The notes beneath the pieces are model-generated. The model had not been told where the DNA came from. It was given only the letters and a program-made list of their open reading frames with translations, and made no database searches. The position numbers were made by a program, and so were the translations under genes. A stretch of 18,913 bases of DNA from Pseudomonadota bacterium (GTDB lineage: Bacteria > Pseudomonadota > Alphaproteobacteria > Acetobacterales > Acetobacteraceae): contig JAKBCJ010000034.1 in assembly GCA_021807975.1 (NCBI GenBank), forward strand, positions 1 through 18,913. Direction: 5' to 3'. This document shows positions 1 through 8,700 of the stretch, piece after piece (position 1 is the first letter of the stretch; every line of letters starts with the position of its first letter).

Positions 1-1215
1 TCCCGGGGCAGTGAAGCTGCCCGTCAGGCCGGTCGCACCGCTGGCCCCTTGTCCGTTAAGCCAATCGACCGTGAAGCCGGCCTGAGTCACCCCCCAGATC
101 GTCGCGGTATCGCCCGGGTGAAAGCCGGCGATGGTGGACCAGATCGCCGCGGCCGGGTGGCGGTCGTCAACGAAGAACGTGTCTGCCCCCGATCCGCCGG
201 TCAGAAAATTGCTGCCGGTCGATCCGTCCAGCACGTTGGAGCCCCCAGCACCGCTGACGTCGATCGCATCGTTGCCGGCGCCGGTATGGATGAAGGAATT
301 CGCGGCGAACGACGTGACATTCGTGTCGTCCGTTCCGGTCAGCAACAATTCATGCGTCAGCCCGGCGACCGGCCCGGTATAGGCCACGCCGTCATCGACA
401 CCAGCCTGACCCGAGGGCTCATTGACAATCAGGAACTGACTGGGGGTCACTGCCGGGTTGATGGAATAGCCAAGGGCGCCCAGCAATGTCCTGTCTGGCG
501 GGGTTATGATGCCGGCGACGCCTGGATTCGTCACGTAATCGAACGAATCGCCGTTGGCCGCGGCGGCCCAGTCGGCGCTGTCGCCATTCGGTATGCCATT
601 AAACTGATCAAGGCTGGTCATGCCGCCGTCAACCGAAAAATATCCGCCGGTATTGGGGGGCGCATAGACGCCCGGCGCACTGTAGTTCACCAGTTCCAGC
701 GGACCATCGCCATTGATGCGGCCCAGCGCGTGGGTAATTTCGTGTTCGGCGATGCCGATAAACGCCAGCAGCCCCGAAGCCGATTGATCGTTCGGATTGA
801 AACTATAATTGAACCCGGCACCAAACCCGATGTTGCCGTCCACCCCGGGGCCGGCCGCGGGCAACATACCCCACGCTTTCTCCTGCGCAGGTGAGATATA
901 ATAGCTGGCAATTTGCGCTGGCGCGACGGATGGAAGGGCCGCCAGCAGCGGTTGCGCCGCCGGATCCGTCACATGCGCCCGCAACGCCGCTGCGACGGCG
1001 GGATAGGATATCGTTGTCCCGGCCAGCGGACCACCCTCTGCCACATCGCCCGCCGACAGCGGCACGCCGCCAACCTCATTCCAGCCAACCTGAATTGTTA
1101 CCGTAATGGGATTTACGATCAGCGTATCCAGCACGCCGGCCGCATAGGCCAACGCGCCGGTAAACCCCGCGGGTGCGGAGGAAACGCTGGAATCGTAGAT
1201 AAAATCGATCTGCAT
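1..1215 (-). CDS. Secreted RTX-like zinc metalloprotease (NF038122-type), 3' end cut by window edge
   Basis: The frame is open without a stop from an ATG at 1213-1215 to the window edge, giving 405 residues; the C-terminus lies outside. A GGAA sequence sits about eight bases before the ATG. There is no classical N-terminal signal peptide. The zinc-binding motif HEITH is at residues 158-162, followed by ALGRIN, so His158, Glu159 and His162 are the expected catalytic and metal residues. From about residue 310 the protein has glycine/aspartate-rich, RTX-like segments (TGAGNDAID, then TGGSGADTFFVDD near 338-351), which bind calcium in type I secreted proteins. The N-terminal style (IYDSSVSSAPAGFTGAL) matches my memory of the NF038122 metalloprotease family. 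I infer type I secretion to the outside of the cell. It lies 95 bases downstream of the ABC1 kinase on the same strand. The substrate is unknown. Confidence 0.85.
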   Translation of the reverse strand, partial: MQIDFIYDSSVSSAPAGFTGALAYAAGVLDTLIVNPITVTIQVGWNEVGGVPLSAGDVAEGGPLAGTTISYPAVAAALRAHVTDPAAQPLLAALPSVAPAQIASYYISPAQEKAWGMLPAAGPGVDGNIGFGAGFNYSFNPNDQSASGLLAFIGIAEHEITHALGRINGDGPLELVNYSAPGVYAPPNTGGYFSVDGGMTSLDQFNGIPNGDSADWAAAANGDSFDYVTNPGVAGIITPPDRTLLGALGYSINPAVTPSQFLIVNEPSGQAGVDDGVAYTGPVAGLTHELLLTGTDDTNVTSFAANSFIHTGAGNDAIDVSGAGGSNVLDGSTGSNFLTGGSGADTFFVDDRHPAAAIWSTIAGFHPGDTATIWGVTQAGFTVDWLNGQGASGATGLTGSFTAPG

Positions 1216-1310
1216 ATCATTTCCATACAGCTATGAGCCGAACCGCATTTGTCCGTCTCATGACCGTGAAATGCGACACACGATAGCGTGTACGGCAGAG
1301 GCTCCCGCAG

Positions 1311-2654
1311 CTATCTGGCGATCGGAACCCCAGCCTCCGTCAGCGCGGCGGCCTGCCGTTCCGCCAGTGCCGCCTCGTTGAAATCGGCGATCAAATCCTG
1401 AAACAACCGGCACCAGTTCAGTTCGGCTCTCAGTCGCAGGAACACCCCGCCGAGGCCGATGGCGGACCGGTCCATCAGCACGAATTCGCGCGGCGGCATA
1501 ACCCCGCCAGTGCGCTTCAGGCCGGCATGCACGCGTTCGGCAACGTCCCGGCCAAACGTCACGTCGTCGTCTTCCTGAATACGGCGCACACGATCCTGGG
1601 TCAGCGGTTCGTACAAAAACCGGGCCCACATATTCAATACTTCCATTTTCTCCCGGGTCAGGCCGGTGAAGCCCCAGGCAGCGTAGGCTCGGTACGCCCG
1701 TTCGTCGTCATTATCCCGCACCGCTTCGTACAGTTCGATTACGCCCGAAACGAAATGAGCGTCGAACACCCGGATGGCACCGAAATCCAGCAGATTCACC
1801 GACCCGTCGGGACGCACCTGATAATTGCCCAGATGTGGATCCCCATGTATCACCCCGTACCGGTAAAACGGAACATACCATGCTCGGAACAATGCTTCTG
1901 CGATACGATTTCGTTCGTCCTGCGACGGATCCTCCGCCAGACGCTGCATCAGCGGCCGCCCATCCAGCCACGTCATGGTCAGCAGGCGTTTGGTACTGAA
2001 CGCGGCGATCGGCACCGGCACATGCACGCCCGGCTGATCCTTCAGCATCAGCCCATACAGCCGCATTTGCGCGGCCTCCCGCAGATAATCCAGCTCCTCT
2101 CGCAAACGCTCCCGCAGTTCCTTGTAAATTTCGTCCTGCTGGATGGCATTATCCATCCGGTGATACAGCGCCATCGCCAGCTTCAACTGCCGCAAATCAG
2201 CTTCCACCGTGCTAGGCATGTCGGGGTATTGCAGCTTGCACGCCACATCGGTGCCGTCCGGCAGCCGGGCACGATGCACCTGCCCCAGACTGGCGGCGGC
2301 CGACGCCTCCTGATTGAACGACGCAAACTTCGACTGCCAGTTGGCGCCGAGTTCACTGGCCATCCGCCGCCGTACGAAATTCCAGCCCATCGGCGGCGCA
2401 TTGGCCTGAAGCTGAGCGAGTTCGGCGGCATATTCCGCCGGCAAGGCATCCGGCACGGTGGACAGGAACTGCGCGACCTTCATCAGCGGCCCTTTCAGAC
2501 CGCCCAGAATGGTTTTCAAATCCTCGGCGTGCGCCGCGCGGTCGGTTTTGATCCCGAACACACGCTCACCGGCCACCCGCGCGGCAATTCCCCCGACGGC
2601 ACCGGAGGTGCGGGCAAAGCGGCGGACCTCGCCGAAGAAATTGCTACCGGACAT
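1311..2654 (-). CDS. ABC1/UbiB (AarF) family atypical protein kinase
   Basis: This 447-residue protein has the hallmarks of the ABC1/ADCK/UbiB family, whose members support ubiquinone biosynthesis or lipid homeostasis at the inner membrane and are atypical kinases or ATPases. The KxGQ-type element is KGPLMKVAQ at 54-62, with Ala in place of the usual Gly. The alanine-rich nucleotide loop AAASLGQVH is at 119-127 and the ATP-contacting Lys at 140 (VACK). The catalytic-loop equivalent HGDPHLGN is at 270-277 and the metal-binding LLDFG at 288-292. No transmembrane helix is seen at the C-terminus, unlike E. coli UbiB. An in-frame stop occurs shortly upstream, so the ATG at 2654 is the first usable one, although its ribosome site is weak. 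No other ubiquinone gene is adjacent, so a role in quinone synthesis is inference from the family. Confidence 0.9.
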   Translation of the reverse strand: MSGSNFFGEVRRFARTSGAVGGIAARVAGERVFGIKTDRAAHAEDLKTILGGLKGPLMKVAQFLSTVPDALPAEYAAELAQLQANAPPMGWNFVRRRMASELGANWQSKFASFNQEASAAASLGQVHRARLPDGTDVACKLQYPDMPSTVEADLRQLKLAMALYHRMDNAIQQDEIYKELRERLREELDYLREAAQMRLYGLMLKDQPGVHVPVPIAAFSTKRLLTMTWLDGRPLMQRLAEDPSQDERNRIAEALFRAWYVPFYRYGVIHGDPHLGNYQVRPDGSVNLLDFGAIRVFDAHFVSGVIELYEAVRDNDDERAYRAYAAWGFTGLTREKMEVLNMWARFLYEPLTQDRVRRIQEDDDVTFGRDVAERVHAGLKRTGGVMPPREFVLMDRSAIGLGGVFLRLRAELNWCRLFQDLIADFNEAALAERQAAALTEAGVPIAR

Positions 2655-2755
2655 CGCGGCGCCACGGGTGCGAGTCTGGTATCGTCATCTGCATGTTCTC
2701 ATTCGGACTGGCCATCGATCTTCATATTTGCGATATGCCGCCAAATGCAAGCGAC

Positions 2756-2774
2756 GGCGGGCCAAAGACCCGCC
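2756..2774 (-). terminator. Possible hairpin terminator after the oxidoreductase gene
   Basis: A perfect six-base stem, ggcggg (2756-2761) and cccgcc (2769-2774), encloses a seven-base loop. It lies 23 bases beyond the stop of the minus-strand oxidoreductase. In the minus direction it is not followed by a true T-run, so it could equally be a transcript-end stabiliser or chance GC pairing. Confidence 0.3.
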
Positions 2775-2797
2775 ATGCGGCTGGCCAGCCCGGTCTG

Positions 2798-3742
2798 TTA
2801 GCTGGTCTTCCTCTCCAGCGCCTCCGTCAGCCGCTGCGGATCCACTTCTATTTTCACCCCTGCCCGTTCGGTTTGCAGCACCATGATGGACCGGGAATCC
2901 CGATTGCCCCAGCCGCGGTTGAGACCCTCCGCCAGATCCGCCAGCGCCAGGTTGGACAGCCGCATCGGCACGTTCAGCTCTCGTCCGAGGGCGGTGGCCA
3001 GGGAGACATCTTTATGCGCCAAACGCAAGGCGAAGGCGGCAGGTTCGTATTTGCCGGGCAGGAACTGGTCGGCCATCGACTCGAACGCGCCGCGCCGGCC
3101 GATGGCGCCCTGGCGCACCGCTTCCCAGATCGCCAGTGGTTCGATACCGGCCTTCACGCCCATGCTGAACACTTCCGCCGCAGCCGCCGTGGCGATGTAG
3201 CCATAGCAGTTGTGCACCAGCTTCGCGACGGACCCAGCCCCGATCGGCCCGATGTATTGCGCCGCATCGCCGATCGTATCCAGCACCGGCTTCCATGTGT
3301 CGAACACCGCCTGGTCGCCGCCGCACCAGATTGCCAGCTTGCCGCTGGCCGCGCCGCGCGGTCCGCCGCTGACCGGGGCGTCAAACAGGAACGCGCCCTT
3401 CTTTTCGTAATCGGCATGCGCCTTGCGCACGGTGGTGGGGGAATTCGTCGTCAGGTCGAAATACGCCGCGCCGGGCCGGATCGCCGACAGCAGGCCGGTG
3501 TCGCCATACGATACCGCGTCGAATTCCGCCGGGCCGGGCAGCGAGGTGAAAATCACATCGCATTGGGCCGCCACCGCCGCCGGGCTGTCCGCCCAGACCG
3601 CCCCGTTTTTGATATGCCCGGCAGCCGCCTCTCGGCGGACATCGTGAACCACGACCGTATGGCCGTCTTTCCGCACACCTTTTTGCAGGTTCGCGGCCAT
3701 GCTGGCACCCATGGTGCCAAGCCCGATAAAGCCCGCTTTCAT
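2798..3742 (-). CDS. NAD(P)-dependent oxidoreductase of the 3-hydroxyisobutyrate dehydrogenase family
   Basis: This 314-residue protein belongs to the beta-hydroxyacid dehydrogenase family (3-hydroxyisobutyrate dehydrogenase, tartronate semialdehyde reductase, GlxR). The Rossmann motif GLGTMG is at 7-12, the substrate-binding DAPVSGG at 121-127, and the catalytic Lys174 lies in SVAKLVHN with Asn178 behind it. I chose the ATG at 3742 because GGGGGAAGA lies just upstream and the Rossmann fold starts at once; a TTG at 3775 would add 11 residues without a ribosome site. The carboxymuconolactone-decarboxylase-like gene ends 38 bases upstream on the same strand, so the two are probably co-transcribed. 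The substrate cannot be read from sequence. Tartronate semialdehyde would fit a C2/C3 acid theme, and 3-hydroxyisobutyrate would fit valine breakdown. Confidence 0.88.
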   Translation of the reverse strand: MKAGFIGLGTMGASMAANLQKGVRKDGHTVVVHDVRREAAAGHIKNGAVWADSPAAVAAQCDVIFTSLPGPAEFDAVSYGDTGLLSAIRPGAAYFDLTTNSPTTVRKAHADYEKKGAFLFDAPVSGGPRGAASGKLAIWCGGDQAVFDTWKPVLDTIGDAAQYIGPIGAGSVAKLVHNCYGYIATAAAAEVFSMGVKAGIEPLAIWEAVRQGAIGRRGAFESMADQFLPGKYEPAAFALRLAHKDVSLATALGRELNVPMRLSNLALADLAEGLNRGWGNRDSRSIMVLQTERAGVKIEVDPQRLTEALERKTS

Positions 3743-3780
3743 CCGTCTTCCCCCGAACAGAATGCTTACGGCCAAAATTC

Positions 3781-4107
3781 TTATGGATTAGCCTCAAAAA
3801 TCTCACGCGCGATATTCGCCGCCGACATCGACGCCGGCCACCCGGCATAGAATGCGACATGGGTGATCATTTCCGAAATCTCGGTCTTGGTCAGGCCGTT
3901 ATCCAGCGCCCGCTGCAAATGGCCGCGGAGCTGTTCCGGGCGGTATGTCGCCGTCAGCACGGCGCACACGATCAGGCTGCGGTCGCGCTTGGACAGTTCG
4001 GGGCGTTCCCAGATATCGCCGAACAGAACCTTCTCGGTCACTTCGATCATCTTGGGAACGGTGTTACGGACGGCGTCGCGGGATGCCGACGCAGGCGCTT
4101 TTGCCAT
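3781..4107 (-). CDS. Carboxymuconolactone decarboxylase family protein
   Basis: This 108-residue protein is about the size of a single carboxymuconolactone decarboxylase domain (PcaC/AhpD-like all-helical fold). The diagnostic stretch is RPELSKRDRSLIVCAVL (35-51), followed by GHLQRALDNG (62-71) and HVAFYAGWPAS (83-93). The CxxC pair of the peroxidase AhpD is absent; the only cysteine is Cys48, so a PcaC-like or other lyase/isomerase role is more likely than a peroxidase one. A strong GGAGGAAATC ribosome site precedes the ATG at 4107. It is the first gene of a likely two-gene unit with the downstream dehydrogenase and is divergent from the SDR at 4195. A 3-oxoadipyl-CoA-type thiolase lies 3.4 kb away, but no other protocatechuate gene is present, so a true PcaC function is not established. 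Confidence 0.88.
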   Translation of the reverse strand: MAKAPASASRDAVRNTVPKMIEVTEKVLFGDIWERPELSKRDRSLIVCAVLTATYRPEQLRGHLQRALDNGLTKTEISEMITHVAFYAGWPASMSAANIAREIFEANP

Positions 4108-4133
4108 GATTTCCTCCGGCCGGTTGAATCAGC

Positions 4134-4144
4134 GTGCATTGCAC
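4134..4144. promoter_or_regulatory. Short dyad in the divergent promoter region (GTGCATTGCAC)
   Basis: The 87 bases between the divergent starts at 4107 and 4195 contain GTGCA-T-TGCAC, a perfect five-base inverted repeat around one central base. It is a candidate operator shared by the decarboxylase-like gene and the SDR gene. Dyads this short also arise by chance, and no convincing -35/-10 pair was found around it. Confidence 0.25.
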
Positions 4145-4194
4145 ACCAACCCGCTTTCGCTGTCCAATCCGCCCCAGCGGAAAGGGATTGCAAG

Positions 4195-4941
4195 ATGACC
4201 GAAAGCGGCAAGGTGGCGGTCGTTACCGGCAGTGCGTTGAATATCGGCCGAGCGATAGCGGTGCATTTGGGACGGGAGGGGTTTCGGGTGCTGGTGACTG
4301 CGCGCCATTCCGCACAAGACGCCGCCGAAACCGCCAGACTGGTCACGGATGCGGGCGCTTCGGCGGCGGTCCATATGGCCGACATCAGCGACCCGGCGCA
4401 GGCCAGGGGGCTGATAGAAGCGGCGGTTTCGCATTTCGGGCGGCTGGATGTGCTGGTGAACAATGCCTCGATCCGCCGCCAGACCAAATTCGCCGACATG
4501 ACGCCGGGCGAATGGCGGGAGATCATGGCCGCCACGCTGGACGGGGCGTTCTACTGCGCCCACGCCGCCGCCCCGCACATCGCAGCGGCCGGGGGCGGCG
4601 CGATCGTCAACCTTGGCGGCATTTCCGCCCATGTCGGCGCCGTCGGGCGGGTGCATGCGGTCACCGCCAAGGCCGGCATGGTGGGTCTGACCAGGGCGCT
4701 GGCCAAGGAACTGGCCGGCGACAACATCACGGTCAACATCGTCGTCCCTGGTTCGATCGAAACCATCCGCGGCGCCGCCGCCGGCGGCAACCACGGACGT
4801 TCGGTGTTGCCGGATGCCCTGATGGGGCGGCGCGGGCACCCGGACGAAATCGCCGCGATGGTGCGGTTTCTGTGTTCGGATGAGGCGCGGTACGTCACCG
4901 GCCAAACCATTCACGTCAACGGCGGCGCCTTCATGCCGTAA
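4195..4941 (+). CDS. SDR-fold protein lacking the canonical Ser/Tyr catalytic residues
   Basis: This 248-residue protein has the short-chain dehydrogenase fold. The cofactor loop TGSALNIG is at 11-18, NNAS at 89-92, and the C-terminal ITV-type segment ends TGQTIHVNGG. The ATG at 4195 has AAAGGGA about nine bases upstream, and the cofactor loop sits where expected. The active site is odd. Aligned by eye to FabG-like enzymes, the catalytic Ser position is Gly142 (NLGG) and the Tyr of YxxxK is Ala155, with only Lys159 kept; His154 sits one residue before the missing Tyr. I recall relatives with RAHVVTAK at this place, so this looks like a subfamily trait rather than a sequencing error. It may use another residue, or bind rather than reduce its ligand. 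It is divergent from the decarboxylase-like gene and convergent with the next SDR, nine bases away. Confidence 0.88.
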   Translation: MTESGKVAVVTGSALNIGRAIAVHLGREGFRVLVTARHSAQDAAETARLVTDAGASAAVHMADISDPAQARGLIEAAVSHFGRLDVLVNNASIRRQTKFADMTPGEWREIMAATLDGAFYCAHAAAPHIAAAGGGAIVNLGGISAHVGAVGRVHAVTAKAGMVGLTRALAKELAGDNITVNIVVPGSIETIRGAAAGGNHGRSVLPDALMGRRGHPDEIAAMVRFLCSDEARYVTGQTIHVNGGAFMP

Positions 4942-4966
4942 ATCCGGCGGCTACGGCATGAAGGCG
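4926..4966. repeat. 15-base perfect inverted repeat across the convergent SDR stops; possible bidirectional terminator
   Basis: The arm cgccttcatgccgta (4926-4940) is the exact reverse complement of 4952-4966, with an 11-base loop between. Both convergent SDR genes therefore end in the same codons, Ala-Phe-Met-Pro and then a TA-starting stop. The stem could act as a terminator or transcript-end block for both strands, but neither side has a T-run. The symmetry may instead follow from both proteins having the same tail. Confidence 0.55.
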
Positions 4967-5769
4967 GTGCTGCCGCCATCGACGACGATTTCGGTCGCGG
5001 TGATGAATCGTGCCTCGTCCGACACCAGAAACAGCACGGCATGGGCCACGTCCATGGAATCGCCCATGTGGCCCATCGGCACGGCTTCGTTGCGCGCATC
5101 GATCAGCTTTTGCGGGTCGTTGCCGCCGACGGTGCGGGCCAGCCGGTATTCCACCAGCGGCGTGTGCATCAGGCCCGGCACCACCGTGTTCACGCGGATG
5201 CCTTTTTTGGCATAGGTCCCGGCGACCGACCTGGATAACTGGATCACCCCGGCCTTGGACGCGCTGTAGCCGACATGGGACCGCCCGCTGCGAAAATCGT
5301 TTCGCATCCCGGCTACCGAGGCGATGTTCACGATCGCGCCCCTGCCCTGCTCCGCCATGACCGGCAGCACGTATTTGCAGCCCAGAAAGGCGGTTTTCAG
5401 ATTGAAGTCGATCTGACGGTCCCAGACTTCCTCCGACATGGAAACGGGGTCGCCGGGCGCGGAACCGCCGACATTGTTCACCAGTATGTCGATGCGCTTG
5501 AAGCGATCGACGCAGGCCTGAACCATCTCCTGGACATCGGCCGCCACCATCATGTCGCATCGATGGATCGCGCAGGTGCCGCCCTCGGCTTCGATGATCG
5601 CCTTGGTTTCGGCCATTGCCTCTTCGTTGATATCCAGCAGAAAAACCGCCGCGCCCTGGCGCGCCAGCAGCACCGCCGCGGCCTTGCCGTTACCCCAGAT
5701 TTTGCTGCCCGCGGGCCCGACGGACCCTGCGCCGGCGACGATCGCCACCTTTCCTGTCAATTTCAGCAT
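4951..5769 (-). CDS. SDR family oxidoreductase (classical active site)
   Basis: This 272-residue short-chain dehydrogenase has a complete catalytic set: Asn123, Ser151 (NIASVAG), Tyr168 and Lys172 (YSASK). The cofactor loop starts GAGSVGP and carries an unusually long glycine-rich insertion up to WGNGKAAAV (residues 13-33), a feature of some SDRs annotated as 3-oxoacyl or alcohol dehydrogenases. NNVGG is at 98-102. A GGAGGA ribosome site (5778-5783) is eight bases from the ATG at 5769 but only two from an ATG at 5775, so I prefer 5769; the longer form would add Met-Thr. A further upstream start at 5814 has no support. The gene is divergent from the porin and convergent with the previous SDR. 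The substrate is not deducible; a secondary alcohol or hydroxyacyl compound is likely. Confidence 0.9.
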   Translation of the reverse strand: MLKLTGKVAIVAGAGSVGPAGSKIWGNGKAAAVLLARQGAAVFLLDINEEAMAETKAIIEAEGGTCAIHRCDMMVAADVQEMVQACVDRFKRIDILVNNVGGSAPGDPVSMSEEVWDRQIDFNLKTAFLGCKYVLPVMAEQGRGAIVNIASVAGMRNDFRSGRSHVGYSASKAGVIQLSRSVAGTYAKKGIRVNTVVPGLMHTPLVEYRLARTVGGNDPQKLIDARNEAVPMGHMGDSMDVAHAVLFLVSDEARFITATEIVVDGGSTAFMP

Positions 5770-5925
5770 GGTCATGTTCCTCCGATCACGGAGCGTGGAT
5801 AAACCGGCTTGCATCCAATGGCCAATGGGGCGGCTGCCGGAGGTGGCTTCCGGCGGCCCCGCCCGATCCGCGGCGAACGCATGGGTGCTATGCGTTGTAT
5901 TCCAATGGACATATCGAAAGGTGCG

Positions 5926-5938
5926 CGTTTAAGAAACG
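5926..5938. promoter_or_regulatory. Dyad CGTTT-AAG-AAACG upstream of the porin
   Basis: A perfect five-base inverted repeat with a three-base centre lies 53 bases before the porin start, in an AT-rich patch of the 215-base divergent region. The same region has a GC-rich stem (gccgga/tccggc) around 5835-5853. I see no clear -35/-10 pair, so an operator role is only a suggestion. Confidence 0.25.
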
Positions 5939-5990
5939 TTAACACGCTGTTTATCCGGCGGCGGCCGATTTCAAATCGAAGGAAAGTGGA

Positions 5991-7199
5991 TTGAACCCTC
6001 GTAACTATGCCGGCATGGTCTTCTGTGCCGTTCTTTCGTGTGCCGGATTGCCCGCCTATGCCCTGGACGGCGCCGCCCCGGTGCCGATCGACGGCGGCCC
6101 GCTGGGTCCATTGAATTTTTCCGCCGCCGGCGATGGTTATTTTTTTGGGCAAACAGGATCCTCCGCGAATCCACACACAAGCGTTGTCGGGGGCCAGCCG
6201 ACGGGTGCCGCGGTCGATGCCTGGATGTTGGAACTGCATAAGATATCCGGTCTGGTGCAGTTCACGGTGCAGCTGGCGGAATTCCAGAACATCAATCTTG
6301 GCGCGAACCGGCCTCAGGACGTGAACGGTCAGCGATTTACAACGGGCGCGGTTCGAACCGCATACGTAACCCTTGCTCCGGCCGGTGATTTCAAGATTTC
6401 GCTCGGGCAGTTTCCCTCGGTCGAAGGCTACGAATCAGTGTTCGCCTTCAACAACCCCGTTGGCCTCAGAACGGTGATCGCGGCGGTTGAAAACAGCAAC
6501 AGTCGCGGGGTGCAACTGGACTACAACCATGGGCCGCTCGCCGCGACGGTGTTGTTCGGCGATGGTTACGATACCGGCGTATGGAACTACGTCCAGTTCA
6601 TTGCTTCCGACCATTTTGATGCCAACAACGTCCTGTATGTCTTCGGCGCGAAAGCGCTGGGTGTGACCGGCCCCAATACATTTGCCTATGAAAGCGGCAC
6701 CGGCCCGTTGAACGGCAACGGCAGTCAGGGGCAGTTGGCGAACATCAACTCCAACATGATCGGCGCCTGGTACGAATGGAAGCATGGCAATCTGTCGCTG
6801 ACGCCCGAAGTGCAGTTCCAGTACACTAACCCAATCAATCAGTACGCCAATGTCGTTTCGGGCGGCGTTTCTGACAATATACCCAAATCGACGGGCAATT
6901 TCGCCGCCGCTTTGTTCGGCGAATATAAATTCAGCGGGACGCCTTATTCGATAGCCGGTTGGACAGAATATGCCACAAGCTATGGGTCCGCGGCACAGGA
7001 TAACTGGTTTGTCGCACCCAACGCCAAACTGGTTGGGGTCACCGTCGCGCCGACCTGGCAACATGAGCATCTGTTTGCACGGCTGAACGCAGGCTACATG
7101 TATCTGCTGGACAGCGGGTCACCGGCCGCCGGGTACGGAAACAGCGGAACAGGGCGGAATCAGTTCATTACGACGCTGGAATTCGGTATCGTTTACTAA
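5991..7199 (+). CDS. Outer-membrane beta-barrel porin (OmpL/BBP2-like)
   Basis: This 402-residue protein has a signal peptide and a beta-barrel pattern. I chose the TTG at 5991 because AAGGAAAG lies just upstream and this start includes Arg4, giving a normal signal peptide that ends PAYA (residue 24) before LDGAA. The first ATG in this frame, at 6015, has no ribosome site and would remove the basic residue. The mature part alternates polar and hydrophobic residues, is rich in Gly, Asn and aromatics, has almost no charged runs, and ends LEFGIVY, an aromatic C-terminus typical of barrels folded by the BAM complex. I think it belongs to the putative beta-barrel porin-2 family, which passes small solutes across the outer membrane, but this is from pattern and memory. 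It stands alone, divergent from an SDR gene. Confidence 0.8.
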   Translation: MNPRNYAGMVFCAVLSCAGLPAYALDGAAPVPIDGGPLGPLNFSAAGDGYFFGQTGSSANPHTSVVGGQPTGAAVDAWMLELHKISGLVQFTVQLAEFQNINLGANRPQDVNGQRFTTGAVRTAYVTLAPAGDFKISLGQFPSVEGYESVFAFNNPVGLRTVIAAVENSNSRGVQLDYNHGPLAATVLFGDGYDTGVWNYVQFIASDHFDANNVLYVFGAKALGVTGPNTFAYESGTGPLNGNGSQGQLANINSNMIGAWYEWKHGNLSLTPEVQFQYTNPINQYANVVSGGVSDNIPKSTGNFAAALFGEYKFSGTPYSIAGWTEYATSYGSAAQDNWFVAPNAKLVGVTVAPTWQHEHLFARLNAGYMYLLDSGSPAAGYGNSGTGRNQFITTLEFGIVY

Positions 7200-7224
7200 G
7201 CCTGCTCCGCTTCGATGGCTCCTT

Positions 7225-7260
7225 CGGGCCGGCCTCCCCGCCAGCGGGAACGCCGGCCCG
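7225..7260 (+). terminator. Strong GC hairpin after the porin, probable terminator
   Basis: A perfect nine-base stem, cgggccggc (7225-7233) and gccggcccg (7252-7260), lies 26 bases after the porin stop. The 18-base loop can itself pair (cccg with cggg). It is followed by ttcc rather than a long T-run, so it is an imperfect intrinsic terminator. The rest of the gap up to the thiolase at 7486 holds a second small stem near 7270 and nothing else recognisable. Confidence 0.5.
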
Positions 7261-7485
7261 TTCCATTGCCGCCATCCTCGATGGCGGATACCTCCGGGTG
7301 GTCCCGGCAGCGGCGACCCCGCCATGGCACCCGCGCCGGCGTCCGGACTGCCCGTCACCCGCGGGCTGCCGGCCAGACCGCGCCCTGTGATTGGCTTGCG
7401 GGCCGGCTTCTGGCATATGGCCGCGCGACCGGCTAAACACACGGTTTGCCTCCTTCCTTACAACCAGACAAGGGAACCAGCGTCC

Positions 7486-8688
<1,203 letters not shown>

Positions 8689-8700
8689 ACCCGCACCGCG

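Noticed and set aside
49..894. Plus-strand open frame of 281 codons at the left edge
   Set aside because: The minus strand is open for 405 codons here and carries HEITH plus RTX-like repeats, so the plus frame is a shadow.
1527..2801. Plus-strand open frame of 424 codons
   Set aside because: It lies opposite the ABC1-family kinase with complete kinase motifs. Long antisense frames are expected in GC-rich coding DNA.
3743..3775. TTG start 11 codons upstream for the hydroxyisobutyrate-dehydrogenase-like gene
   Set aside because: It has no ribosome site, while the ATG at 3742 follows GGGGGAAGA and starts directly at the Rossmann strand.
7324..7485. Upstream start giving the thiolase 54 extra residues
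   Set aside because: The extra part is Pro/Arg/Ala-rich without family similarity; the ATG at 7486 has a ribosome site and matches the normal thiolase N-terminus.
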